A stretch of 64,000 nt of DNA from Candidatus Competibacteraceae bacterium (GTDB lineage Bacteria; Pseudomonadota; Gammaproteobacteria; Competibacterales; Competibacteraceae). The position numbers and the translations under genes are program-made. The number at the start of each line of letters is the position of its first letter. Within the stretch, counting starts at the first letter, position 1. The notes beneath the pieces are model-generated. The model had not been told where the DNA came from. It made no database searches and saw only the letters and a program-made list of their open reading frames with translations. Below, in pieces: positions 34,672 through 43,152 of this stretch. Location: the NCBI GenBank assembly GCA_016712625.1, contig JADJQQ010000006.1:1-64000 (forward strand). The letters are read 5' to 3'.

Positions 34672-35283
34672 ATGCACAAAACCTTTAGTGCGATTTTAGC
34701 CGCGGTCTTGAGCGTGGCGGCGCCGGCTTGGGCCGGAGATTACGAGGCGGTCTTTGGTTACGTGCAACGGATGCTAGCCCAGTCCCTTAAAAACGACGAA
34801 ACCGGGCTGAATACAACGCGTCAACAACTGGAAAACGTCCCGCGCCCAAGCCATCAGAACGGCAAGGAGGCGCGCGCCTTAAACCAGCAAGGATTGGACG
34901 CGCTGAAGCGGAACGATTATCCAGCCGCCGCCACGGCGTTCCAGCAAGCCCAGCAACGAAATCCCGCCGATGTTGAAATAGCGGGCAATCTCGGCTACAC
35001 CAATCTCAAGCTCAACCAACTCAAGCGCGCGGAACATCAACTGGTTTATACGGTGTCGCTTTCGCCGGCGCGATCCTCCTCATGGTATAACCTGGGGCAA
35101 GTCTACGGAGCAATGAGCGAGCTTGATAAAGCGACCGGTGCCTTCGCCAATGCCTACCGATTTTCCCAGAACCGCGCTAAGACCGAGGATTTCATCCGGC
35201 AAGCGTTGCCGGCCCCAGAGCACAACGAAGTAACCCGCACGGCCTTGCGGCGCACGCTACAGCTGTTTGGATTGCAGCCTTAG
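34672..35283 (+). CDS. Exported TPR-repeat protein
   Basis: From the ATG at 34672 the product is about 203 residues. It starts with a signal peptide (MHKTFSAILAAVLSVAAPAWAG); an upstream in-frame ATG at 34606 would add an unlikely 22-residue hydrophilic leader. Two to three tetratricopeptide repeats follow at about residues 75-155 (ALNQQGLDALKRNDYPAAATAFQ, quoted partly; GNLGYTNLKLNQLKRAEHQL; WYNLGQVYGAMSELDKATGAF). It is probably a periplasmic scaffold protein. Function and partners are unknown. Confidence 0.75.
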   Translation: MHKTFSAILAAVLSVAAPAWAGDYEAVFGYVQRMLAQSLKNDETGLNTTRQQLENVPRPSHQNGKEARALNQQGLDALKRNDYPAAATAFQQAQQRNPADVEIAGNLGYTNLKLNQLKRAEHQLVYTVSLSPARSSSWYNLGQVYGAMSELDKATGAFANAYRFSQNRAKTEDFIRQALPAPEHNEVTRTALRRTLQLFGLQP

Positions 35284-35347
35284 TGCGCCCAAGCCGTTCA
35301 ATCCGCTGTGATTTGACGTTTTCGCGGCATTTTGGGCTGAAATCCGC

Positions 35348-36034
35348 TTAATGGCTGTCTTCCAGAAACGAGCGGATAAAATCCGCCACCGCTGTTTTCC
35401 CGCGAAAAATCCCGTAATGGCCTTCACACAGGATGTCCGCTTCCAGCGTCAGCAGCTGTTCGAGCGAAGCCCGATAATCAGCCCGACTGGAATGCAGGCG
35501 GGCGTCCAAGGGTCCATGCACGTCTTGCCCAAACAATACGGTTTGGCCTGCCGATTCCGTCAGGAAAGCCAGCGATCCCGGCGAGTGGCCAGGGATGTGC
35601 AGCGCCGTGATCGAGCGGTTTCCTAACAGGAAGGTTTGCCGCGATCCGTTCAAGCGGCGGTCGACCGGACAGGCCTGGAGTTTGGCGCCATACCAACTGG
35701 CGGCGGTGGCTTCATTGTCGCCTTGCTCCAGAAAGCCCGCATCCAGCTCATGAGCAACGACCGGACAGCCCAGTTTATTGCGCAGATCGAAAGCTCCCCC
35801 CGTATGGTCGTAATGGCAGTGGGTGAGCAGCAGATATTGGATTTGATTGTGGCGCACGCCTATTTTTTTGAGATGGTCGAGCAAGCGTGTTTGGCCTCGG
35901 CCGGTGCCGGCGTCCACCAGCGCCACTTGATCGTCAAAATCGATCAGATAGATGGCGGCATCTTCCGGGGCGGTTAGACCATAACCCCCCACCTGGAAGA
36001 TTTCACTGGTGATGGTAATGGGGCCCGGCGCCAT
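35348..36034 (-). CDS. MBL-fold metallo-hydrolase
   Basis: A 228-residue metallo-beta-lactamase-fold protein with the metal-binding motif THCHYDHTGG (about residues 70-79), a distal His in HIPGHSPGSLAFL, the Asp in FGQDVHGP and the final His in CEGHYGIF. These ligands support a dinuclear metal site, as in glyoxalase II-like and related hydrolases. The reaction cannot be named from sequence. It lies alone, downstream of the nusB gene on the same strand, with about 65 nt between them. Confidence 0.88.
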   Translation of the reverse strand: MAPGPITITSEIFQVGGYGLTAPEDAAIYLIDFDDQVALVDAGTGRGQTRLLDHLKKIGVRHNQIQYLLLTHCHYDHTGGAFDLRNKLGCPVVAHELDAGFLEQGDNEATAASWYGAKLQACPVDRRLNGSRQTFLLGNRSITALHIPGHSPGSLAFLTESAGQTVLFGQDVHGPLDARLHSSRADYRASLEQLLTLEADILCEGHYGIFRGKTAVADFIRSFLEDSH

Positions 36035-36099
36035 GGTTGTTCCTTCTCCGTATTGATTTTCTTTAAAGTTTAATGCGCTGCGCTGAAAATGTAAGCCTT

Positions 36100-36552
36100 T
36101 CAGAGAGAAGTGGTGAATTCGATGGGGCGAACGGCGCGAGCTACCTTGTCGAGCACGCCATTGACAAAGCGATGCCCTTGCTCGGCGCCAAAGACTTTGG
36201 CGAGTTCGACCGCTTCATTGATGATGATGCGATGCGTGATGTCGGGCTGCCGCATCAATTCGTAGCCGCCGATGCGCAGAATGGCGCACTCCACCGGATC
36301 GACCCGTGGCATGGGGCGATCGACAAAAGGAGCCAAAGCGGCATCGATTTCCGCGACGTGCACCGGAATTTGCGTGACCAGTTCCCGAAAGTAATCGAGA
36401 TCCGCCTTCCCCAAATCCTGGTCGGCTAAAAACTGGGTTGCGATCCGGGCCGGCTCCTCGCCGGTCAATTGCCACTCATACAACGCCTGGGCGGCACAAC
36501 GCCGTGCCCAAGCCCGCTTGCCCGGTAGGTTTTTACGCGCGGGATTACGCAC
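36100..36552 (-). CDS. nusB: Transcription antitermination factor NusB
   Basis: A 150-residue NusB with the basic N-terminus ARRCAAQALYEWQ (boxA RNA binding) and the C-terminal segment HRIIINEAVELAKVFGAEQGHRFVNGVLDKVAR, quoted here only by its ends IINEAVELAK and FVNGVLDKVA. With NusE (S10) it binds boxA and supports rRNA antitermination. The start is GTG at 36550-36552, 3 nt after the ribH stop, which is the usual ribH-nusB arrangement in Gammaproteobacteria. Confidence 0.95.
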   Translation of the reverse strand: MRNPARKNLPGKRAWARRCAAQALYEWQLTGEEPARIATQFLADQDLGKADLDYFRELVTQIPVHVAEIDAALAPFVDRPMPRVDPVECAILRIGGYELMRQPDITHRIIINEAVELAKVFGAEQGHRFVNGVLDKVARAVRPIEFTTSL

Positions 36553-36555
36553 GAT

Positions 36556-37035
36556 TCAGCTTTCCAGCCGGCGCAGCAAGCTGACCATTTCCAGTACCGA
36601 TAGGGCCGCCTCCGCGCCCTTGTTGCCCGCTTTGGTGCCGGCTCGCTCCACCGCCTGATCGATACTATCCACCGTCAACACACCAAACCCAATAGGGATG
36701 CTGTAGCGGAGCGACACGCTCGCCAGCCCTTTGGTGCACTCGCCCGCGACATACTCGAAATGCGGAGTGCCGCCTCGGATCACCGCGCCGAGAGCGACCA
36801 GGCCATTGTAGCGTTCGCTGGCGGCTAAACGTTGCGCGGCCAGCGGCAGCTCGAATGAACCGGGCGTCCAGATCAAGTCAAGATTGCTTTCCGGTACGCC
36901 GTGCCGGCGCAGTGTATCAACGGCGCCGTTGACTAAACTCTGCACGATAAAACTGTTGAACCGCGCCGCGACCAGCGCAAAGCGAGCGTTCTGAAGCGGA
37001 GTAAAATCGCCTTCGATGGTATTGATATCGGACAT
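36556..37035 (-). CDS. ribH: 6,7-dimethyl-8-ribityllumazine synthase
   Basis: A 159-residue lumazine synthase. Visible landmarks are ARFNSFIVQSLVNGAVDTL near the start, TPGSFELPLAAQ, ALGAVIRGGTPHFEYV with the catalytic His (about residue 92) and the ending GNKGAEAALSVLEMV. It condenses the ribityl-pyrimidine with dihydroxybutanone phosphate, the penultimate step of riboflavin synthesis, as a large cytoplasmic oligomer. It sits between ribB and nusB. Confidence 0.96.
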   Translation of the reverse strand: MSDINTIEGDFTPLQNARFALVAARFNSFIVQSLVNGAVDTLRRHGVPESNLDLIWTPGSFELPLAAQRLAASERYNGLVALGAVIRGGTPHFEYVAGECTKGLASVSLRYSIPIGFGVLTVDSIDQAVERAGTKAGNKGAEAALSVLEMVSLLRRLES

Positions 37036-37072
37036 AAGCAGTTCCAGGAGCGTTTAATGTTGGCGGGCAAAT

Positions 37073-38170
37073 TTAAGAGACGTATTCGAGAACTTCCAAA
37101 TTGAAGCCGGAGAGGGCGGTGATGCGTTTGGGCGCGCTCAGCACCCGCATCCGCCGAATGCCGATATCGAGCAGAATTTGCGCGCCAATGCCATAAGTGC
37201 GTAGTTCAGCGGATTGGTTGGCGCGTGGTGTTTCACTAGAACCGAACTGATAGCCCCGCATCCGGCGGATCAACGCCGCTGGGTCTTCTGGATGGCTGAG
37301 AAAGACCAACACGCCGGCCGTTTCGCTCGCGATTCGCTGCAAGGCTCCTCGCAGCGGCCAGCCGCTGTCAGGAAGTTTGAGCGCCAGCAAATCGCTGAGT
37401 GCATGCTGTACGTGGACTCGCACCAGCACGGGGTGATCGGCATTGATAGGCCCCTTGACTAAGGCAAAATGGACCTGCCGGCTGACGACATCCTGGTAAG
37501 TAAGCACCCGTAATGGGCCGAATTCAGTCTCTAGCACGGTGTCGGCGACCCGTTCGATGGTCTTTTCATTCTGCATCCGATAGCGGATCAGATCAGCGAT
37601 GGTGCCCATTTTTAAATGGTGCTCTCTGGCGAAGAGTTCCAGATCGGGCCGACGCGCCATGGTGCCATCTTCATTCAGAATTTCGACGATCGCGGCGGCA
37701 GGCTCCAAATCCGCCAGCCGGGTTAGATCACAACCCGCTTCGGTATGGCCAGCGCGAGTCAGCACGCCTCCCGGTTGAGCCATCAGCGGAAAAATGTGGC
37801 CCGGCTGTACCAAGTCCTTGGGTCCAGCATCGGGCCGGACGGCGGTGCGAATAGTGAGGGCGCGGTCATAGGCGGAAATGCCCGTGGTGACGCCTTGGGC
37901 GGCTTCAATCGAGATGGTGAAATTGGTGGACGGCACATCCTTATCCTGCACCATCAGCGGCAAATGCAATTGCTGGCATCGTTCGCGGGTTAAGGTAAGG
38001 CAGATCAGGCCGCGTCCGTAACGGGCCATGAAGTTGACATCTTCCGGGCGAATCATGGAAGCCGCCATGAGCAGGTCGCCTTCATTTTCTCGATCTTCAT
38101 CGTCCATGATGATCACCATTTTCCCTTGTCGGAGATCGTCGAGGATCTCGTTGATACTGTTCAGTGACAT
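37073..38170 (-). CDS. ribB: 3,4-dihydroxy-2-butanone 4-phosphate synthase with GTP-cyclohydrolase-II-like domain
   Basis: 365 residues from ATG 38168-38170; an in-frame start 4 codons earlier is less likely. The first 200 residues are a complete RibB domain (IIMDDEDRENEGDL, TGISAYDRA, RAGHTEAGCDL). The rest looks like a GTP cyclohydrolase II domain, but where active enzymes have a zinc-binding cysteine cluster (GDxxxSxRCDCG), this one reads VHVQHALSDLLALKL. It should therefore lack GCH II activity and serve only as RibB, a known situation in Gammaproteobacteria, where a separate ribA exists. It is cotranscribed with ribE, ribD and ribH. Confidence 0.93.
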   Translation of the reverse strand: MSLNSINEILDDLRQGKMVIIMDDEDRENEGDLLMAASMIRPEDVNFMARYGRGLICLTLTRERCQQLHLPLMVQDKDVPSTNFTISIEAAQGVTTGISAYDRALTIRTAVRPDAGPKDLVQPGHIFPLMAQPGGVLTRAGHTEAGCDLTRLADLEPAAAIVEILNEDGTMARRPDLELFAREHHLKMGTIADLIRYRMQNEKTIERVADTVLETEFGPLRVLTYQDVVSRQVHFALVKGPINADHPVLVRVHVQHALSDLLALKLPDSGWPLRGALQRIASETAGVLVFLSHPEDPAALIRRMRGYQFGSSETPRANQSAELRTYGIGAQILLDIGIRRMRVLSAPKRITALSGFNLEVLEYVS

Positions 38171-38172
38171 GG

Positions 38173-38829
38173 CTATTTCCAAAAACCGTGTTCGCGCAGT
38201 AAGGCTTCAGTAAGACCACCGGCGATCTGCGCGGCCCGATCACCCAGCAATAGCCGCTCCAAATACCGCGCGATTAAGTCTACTTCCAAATTGACTCGCC
38301 GGCCGATTTTAAAATCCGCCAATGTGGTTGCGGTCAGTGTATGGGGAACGATATTAAGTTCGAAGGCCGCGCCAGCTACTCGATTGACGGTCAAGCTGAC
38401 GCCATCGACACAAATCGAGCCTTTTTCAGCGATATAGCGGGCGAGGGTATCCGGGGCCTGAATGCGCAAGCGCCAGGAGCGGCCATCCGGCCGCCATTGG
38501 CTGACAGCGCCGATGCCGTCCACATGACCGCTGACCAGATGGCCGCCGAGCCGGGTCGTCGGAGTCAGGGCTTTTTCCAGATTCACCGAGGTTCCCGATT
38601 TGGCCTCGCTAAGAATGGTGCGCTCCAACGTTTCATGCGACACATCGACCCAACAGCCGTCGCCGGGTAGTTCGATCACCGTCAGACAGACGCCGCTGAC
38701 CGCAATGCTGTCGCCCAGTCGCACGTCGCTCAAGTCCAGGTTGCCAGTGGCAATGCGCAGGCGGATATCGCCCCCGCGCGGCTGGATGGCGGCGATGGTG
38801 CCAACGGCGGCGATAATGCCGGTGAACAT
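38173..38829 (-). CDS. ribE: Riboflavin synthase alpha subunit
   Basis: A 218-residue product from the ATG at 38827-38829 (start MFTGIIAAVG, the invariant family start); the frame is open 6 codons further but those are not conserved. Two homologous lumazine-binding repeats are visible: ISGVCL-type segments AVSGVCLTVIE (repeat 1) and CVDGVSLTVNR (repeat 2), with NLEKAL/SGHVDGIG near the first junction. It dismutates two lumazines to riboflavin. It ends 3 nt before the start of ribB and begins shortly after ribD. Confidence 0.95.
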   Translation of the reverse strand: MFTGIIAAVGTIAAIQPRGGDIRLRIATGNLDLSDVRLGDSIAVSGVCLTVIELPGDGCWVDVSHETLERTILSEAKSGTSVNLEKALTPTTRLGGHLVSGHVDGIGAVSQWRPDGRSWRLRIQAPDTLARYIAEKGSICVDGVSLTVNRVAGAAFELNIVPHTLTATTLADFKIGRRVNLEVDLIARYLERLLLGDRAAQIAGGLTEALLREHGFWK

Positions 38830-38847
38830 AGGGTTTGGCCGCTCCAT

Positions 38848-39981
38848 TCAGATTGTGTTAGCGGGGACGGTGAGCGCGCGCGGTGGTCCGCATGATTGCG
38901 GCCGCAGCGTCACACGCCAATCCGATCCGATCGCCCGTGTCTCCAAGATTTCCAATGCAATCCGATCGCTCATGCGGATCAATTCGGGCAACTGAAACAA
39001 ACCGCGCGCCTTGTCGCCTAATAGCAAAGGCGCTAAGTAGATTAGTAATTCATCGACCAGACCCGCCCGTAGCAAGGCGCCGGCCAGAACCGGGCCGCAT
39101 TCCGCGTGTATTTCATTGCATTCGCGGCGGGCTAATTCCGCCATGACCGCCTGCAAATCCAGGTGGTTTTGGATCCGGGGCGCGACGGCTATCTCCGCGC
39201 CCGCTGCCCGCAATGGCGTTTGCCGATGGAGATCGGAAGCAGCGGTGAAAATCAGCGTCGGACCTGGCAATTGCAAGATGTTGGCGCTTGGTGGCGTTCG
39301 CAATTGCGTATCGAGGATGACTCGTAACGGCTGCCGTTCCGTAGCCGGCAACCGGACGTTGAGGCTAGGATCATCGGCTACCACCGTTCCAGCCCCCGTC
39401 AGGATTGCCGAAGCGCGGGCGCGCCACCGTTGCACGTCCTGCCGGGCCGCCGCGCCGGTCAACCACTGGCTTTCGCCTGAGGCGAGCGCCGTGCGCCCGT
39501 CCAAGCTCATCGCCAGCTTGAGGCGCACGAAGGGTCGGCCTGCGATCATCCGTTGGATAAACCCCGGATTCAGCGCCCGCGCTTCCGTTTCCAGCAAGCC
39601 GCATTCCACCGTCACGCCCGCTTTCCGCAGCATGGCCAGTCCCTTGCCCGCCACTTGCGGGTTGGGATCGGACATCGCCGCCACCAGGCGCGAAATACCC
39701 GCGCTTAGCAGGGCATCGGTACAAGGCGGCGTTCGGCCGTGATGGCAACAAGGTTCCAGCGTGACGTAAACGGTCGCACCGCGCGCTTTTGCGCCAGCCA
39801 TCTCCAGTGCGTTAGCCTCGGCGTGGGGTTCACCCGCGCGCTGGTGCCAGCCTTCACCGACGATTTCCCCATCCCGGACGACGACGCAACCCACTCTGGG
39901 ATTGGGGTCGGTGCTATACAAGCCACGTTGCGCCAGCACTAACGCCCGCGCCATATGATGGTAGTCTTCAGGGGACATCAA
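38848..39981 (-). CDS. ribD: Bifunctional riboflavin biosynthesis deaminase/reductase RibD
   Basis: A 377-residue RibD. The deaminase domain has the zinc ligands in GEPHAEANAL and LEPCCHHGRTPPCTDAL. The reductase domain follows with KLAMSLDGRTALASGESQWLTG (in part) and the late ECGPVLAGALLRAGLVDE motif. It carries out the second and third steps from GTP in riboflavin synthesis. Its ATG overlaps the nrdR stop by 4 nt. Confidence 0.95.
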   Translation of the reverse strand: MMSPEDYHHMARALVLAQRGLYSTDPNPRVGCVVVRDGEIVGEGWHQRAGEPHAEANALEMAGAKARGATVYVTLEPCCHHGRTPPCTDALLSAGISRLVAAMSDPNPQVAGKGLAMLRKAGVTVECGLLETEARALNPGFIQRMIAGRPFVRLKLAMSLDGRTALASGESQWLTGAAARQDVQRWRARASAILTGAGTVVADDPSLNVRLPATERQPLRVILDTQLRTPPSANILQLPGPTLIFTAASDLHRQTPLRAAGAEIAVAPRIQNHLDLQAVMAELARRECNEIHAECGPVLAGALLRAGLVDELLIYLAPLLLGDKARGLFQLPELIRMSDRIALEILETRAIGSDWRVTLRPQSCGPPRALTVPANTI

Positions 39982-40451
39982 TCGGAATCCGCCGTTCCGG
40001 ATATTTTTTGCAAGCGCTCGATTTCTTCGCGAAAGGCGTTGACATCCTCAAAACTGAGGTAGACCGAGGCAAAACGGACGTAGGCCACTTGATCGAGATG
40101 GCGCAATGCCTCCATCACCCATTCGCCAATCCGCTGGCTGCTCAGTTCCCGCTCGCCGCTGGCGCGGGCCAGATTTTTGATGCGTAATACGGTTTCCTCG
40201 ATCCGCTCGGCCCCGACCGGCCGCTTTTCCAGCGCGCGCAACAAGCCAGCTCGTAGCTTTTCATCCAGAAAAGGTTCGCGGCGGCCGTCGCGTTTCAGAA
40301 CCGGCGGCATCAATAATTCCGCCACCTCGTAGGTGGTGAAGCGGGTGTTGCAACGCGGGCATTCGCGGCGGCGGCGGACTTTATCGCCCTCCGCCGACAA
40401 CCGCGAGTCGATCACACGGGTATCGGGAGTACCGCAAAACGGACAGTGCAT
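39978..40451 (-). CDS. nrdR: Transcriptional repressor NrdR
   Basis: A 157-residue repressor. The N-terminal zinc ribbon has two CxxC pairs (MHCPFCGTPDTRV and RRECPRCNTRF) and the ATP-cone follows (VLKRDGRREPFLDEKLRAGLL). It represses ribonucleotide reductase operons according to the nucleotide state of the cone. The gene opens the nrdR-ribD-ribE-ribB-ribH-nusB operon, an order conserved in many Gammaproteobacteria. Confidence 0.96.
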   Translation of the reverse strand: MHCPFCGTPDTRVIDSRLSAEGDKVRRRRECPRCNTRFTTYEVAELLMPPVLKRDGRREPFLDEKLRAGLLRALEKRPVGAERIEETVLRIKNLARASGERELSSQRIGEWVMEALRHLDQVAYVRFASVYLSFEDVNAFREEIERLQKISGTADSD

Positions 40452-41055
40452 GGCTGGTTTTTATCTCACTGTCGCTTGAAACTCAACCGCATACCGGAAA
40501 TATGGCGGGCAGCCTGGTAATTGGGCCGTATGTCCAATCAAGGATAGCTTCACTGTCGGGCCATCGAGAACGTCGCGGGTCCAGCCAGTCAAATCCCGGC
40601 ATTTACGCTCCTTGCACCCTCGGATTGTAATCGCCGGGAACCGCTACGCGCGCCACTGTTCGCGAACCGCGATCGCGGGCTGGCGTAACTTTTCGAGTGA
40701 ATCAATTCACTGTCGGCTACCTGTCGTTGGTTATCGCCCTGTGATGCGGACCATAATTGATAGTCGAACCCGGTGATGCGTAAATCTCGGCTGAGCATTT
40801 CCGATCCCTTCGATAGCGAAGGTCCGTTCTTGAGGGCGAGAGGGTAGTTTGATAATAAACAAAAAATTATACGCTACTTTGACAATGGAGTATAGATTTT
40901 TCAGAGAGTGATTGGATATTCGCTTCGAATGTCAGCAGAAAATTTGAACAAAAAGAATTTCGAATAAATGAAAGCTGTGAGCTTTAGCAACTGGTTGCTG
41001 TTTGTTTGGCGGAAACTGATCCAAGCTCTTTGGTGTTAACGGATATGCAACTGGA
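40452..41055. other. Intergenic region upstream of the nrdR-rib operon
   Basis: This 604-nt gap holds no convincing gene; the minus frame 40589-40798 has no family features or ribosome binding site. It contains a perfect 16-nt palindrome arm pair AGTGAAT-CA-ATTCACT at 40696-40711 and the palindrome CCGCGATCGCGG near 40668-40679. From about 40845 to 41050 it turns AT-rich, like the genes to its right. The operon promoter must lie in the first part; no box was assigned. Confidence 0.4.
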
Positions 41056-41556
41056 TTAATCGGGAAAAATATTTTTTACGCTAGACCAGAAGGCATCAGA
41101 TTTTTTAACATTTGATGATTCCTGAATCAACATGCGACAGTGTATGGCGTAAGAGAAAACCGCATCCAATGTGCTACATTTATCGAGTTGATTTAATAGA
41201 GGTGTGGCCATTAGGCCAAAAGATTGTTTGATTCGGACTCCCAACTCATGCTTGGTTTTCGCTAGATCGATATGCGCTGTTTTTTGAGTGGTTGAGATTG
41301 CGGAGATCGAGGGTGTCGTAATAGGTATTGGGTTATCGGAGCTAGAGTTAGGCTGAATATAGCCTTCCGCTTCCAACAGTTCCAGGATTTGCTGAATATT
41401 GCCAATTTTATTGAATTGTTTTTTTAATTGATCGACGGTGCGCTTGCCATCAATGAGAATCAAGATGGAGCGGTGTTCTAATGGAAGATTGAACTTACGA
41501 GTTTCGATTTCTTGAGACCCTTTCTGTGTTTTGGTGAATTGTATACTGGTGTTCAT
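41056..41556 (-). CDS. Hypothetical protein with winged-helix-like N-terminal domain
   Basis: About 166 residues from the ATG at 41554-41556, with AAGG 9 nt upstream. The N-terminal 70 residues carry FNLPLEHRSILILIDGKRTVDQL then ILELLEAEGYIQP (quoted in part), a pattern seen in many uncharacterised proteobacterial proteins where a short helix-strand module ends in an 'LEaeGlI' wing. A Ser/Thr/Pro linker leads to a helical C-terminus. The gene is AT-rich compared with its surroundings, like the GTPase island at 17-21 kb. Function unknown. Confidence 0.6.
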   Translation of the reverse strand: MNTSIQFTKTQKGSQEIETRKFNLPLEHRSILILIDGKRTVDQLKKQFNKIGNIQQILELLEAEGYIQPNSSSDNPIPITTPSISAISTTQKTAHIDLAKTKHELGVRIKQSFGLMATPLLNQLDKCSTLDAVFSYAIHCRMLIQESSNVKKSDAFWSSVKNIFPD

Positions 41557-41607
41557 TAGTGACAACCTTCATGGAATTTTTAGGCATAAATGCATAACTA
41601 ATAAGGA

Positions 41608-42891
41608 TTATAAGTAAAAAGCAAGATAAACCATTAAGATGGCGGTTAGAAGGATCATGGCCCAATTCAATTGGTCAAATCGGCCACGAGATGCATAGAG
41701 GAGCGTATAGCTTATGATGCCGAAGGCAATTCCGTGAGCGATATTGAAAGTGAATGCCATACTGGCGATCGTGAGAAAAGCAGGGATGATGTCTTCGGGG
41801 CTAGTCCAATCAAGATCGCTCGCGCCACGCATCATCATGGCACCGACGACAATGAGGGCGGGTGCCGTTGCTATGGCTGGAATCGCCGTAAATACTGGTA
41901 TGAAGAATAAGGCAATTAAAAATAGGAAGCCTACCGTTAAAGCTGTCAAGCCGGTGCGCCCACCGACTTGCATTCCAACGGCCGATTCGATGAATACCGT
42001 ATTTGGACTGGTGCCAAGTAGACTGGTTAGCATGATGCCGACGCTATCGACTGCATACGTGGTGTGCGAACCAAAAACTCTGCCATCCGAGTCCATCAGT
42101 CCGGCAAGTCGATTGATGCCGCTTAAGGTGCCCATGAGATCTAGAACAGCCAGGAAGAAAAAAGCGATGACGAGCTTAAAGAATAAAACTGAAAAAAATT
42201 GATTGAAATCTACGGCTAGAATGGTTTGTCCGGTCAACGTGGGTAGTGCAAACCACTGCTGTGGCATTGGAGATAATCCAATTAACCAAGCAAGCACCGT
42301 GACAGTGATGATACTGATCAATATGGCGCTTCTTACTTGCCAAGCCATCAATGCGCCGGTCAGCAACAGTCCAAATAAGGAGAGAAGCACCTTGGGGTCT
42401 GATATTTTTCCCAAGGTGATCAGCGTGGCCGGGCTATCAACCGTCAAGCCGGCATTTTGAAAGCCGATGATGGTGAGGAACAAGCCTATCCCCACCATGG
42501 TCGCCGTTCGTACGACTTGGGGAAGGGCCATATAAAGAAAGTTTCTAAGGCCCACTAACACCAATAAAAAGAAGATGAGACCAGCAATCAGAGCAGCCGC
42601 TAGCGCCACTCGCCAGTCAACCCCATAACCCAAGACAGCGCCATAAGCAAAGAAGGCGCTCATGCCCACCCCCGGCGCGAGCACGAAGGGAAGATTGGTG
42701 ATAAGTCCGATGAGGATTGCGCAAATCGCCCCTCCCAAGGCGATCATGGTCGCTACATCATTGGCCGGCATGCCGGCATCTCCAAGCATTTTGGGATTCA
42801 AAAATAGAATGTAAGCCACCGTTAAGAAGGTGGTGGCTCCGGCAAGGACTTCAGTCCCTATCGTTGAACCACGGGCTCGAAGATTAAACAT
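41608..42891 (-). CDS. NCS2-family purine permease (AzgA/PbuG-like)
   Basis: A 427-residue transporter with about 12 to 14 hydrophobic segments. It starts with GSTIGTEVLAGATTFLTVAYI and continues with NLPFVLAPGVGMSAFFAYGAVLGYG (in part), the signature of the AzgA-like branch that takes up adenine, guanine or hypoxanthine with protons. FESAVGMQVGGRTGLTALTVG-like segment is present as FIESAVGMQVGGRTG. GAGGT precedes the ATG. The gene is rather AT-rich and stands alone. Confidence 0.92.
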   Translation of the reverse strand: MFNLRARGSTIGTEVLAGATTFLTVAYILFLNPKMLGDAGMPANDVATMIALGGAICAILIGLITNLPFVLAPGVGMSAFFAYGAVLGYGVDWRVALAAALIAGLIFFLLVLVGLRNFLYMALPQVVRTATMVGIGLFLTIIGFQNAGLTVDSPATLITLGKISDPKVLLSLFGLLLTGALMAWQVRSAILISIITVTVLAWLIGLSPMPQQWFALPTLTGQTILAVDFNQFFSVLFFKLVIAFFFLAVLDLMGTLSGINRLAGLMDSDGRVFGSHTTYAVDSVGIMLTSLLGTSPNTVFIESAVGMQVGGRTGLTALTVGFLFLIALFFIPVFTAIPAIATAPALIVVGAMMMRGASDLDWTSPEDIIPAFLTIASMAFTFNIAHGIAFGIISYTLLYASRGRFDQLNWAMILLTAILMVYLAFYL

Positions 42892-43152
42892 GTGACATTA
42901 ACCTCATATTCTATTTTAATTTAGAGTAAAAAATCATACAAATAACACAAATAAATATTATTATTAATATCATTTATAATTAACATTATAGCTTTTAAAA
43001 TCTTGTCTTCAAGGGTTATTTGTACTGTATTAGGGCGCGTTTAGGGCGCGTTGGATAGAAAATATTTTGGTAATTAGTAGCGCCAGCGAGCGGGTGAAGC
43101 GCGGACACCCGAACCTTCTGCGTGGCTGATTGGAGGTTTTAATCGCGCTCGT
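42892..43152. other. AT-rich spacer with an 11-nt tandem repeat
   Basis: The spacer between the permease start and the end of the amidohydrolase gene is strongly AT-rich up to 43025. It holds two direct copies of TAGGGCGCGTT (43031-43041 and 43042-43052). No terminator or gene was recognised. Confidence 0.4.

Noticed and set aside
38830..40600. FMN riboswitch ahead of the riboflavin genes
   Set aside because: No matching conserved multi-stem sequence was seen upstream of ribD, ribE, ribB or nrdR.
40589..40798. 69-codon minus-strand ORF upstream of nrdR
   Set aside because: It has no ribosome binding site and a composition typical of a chance frame in GC-rich DNA.
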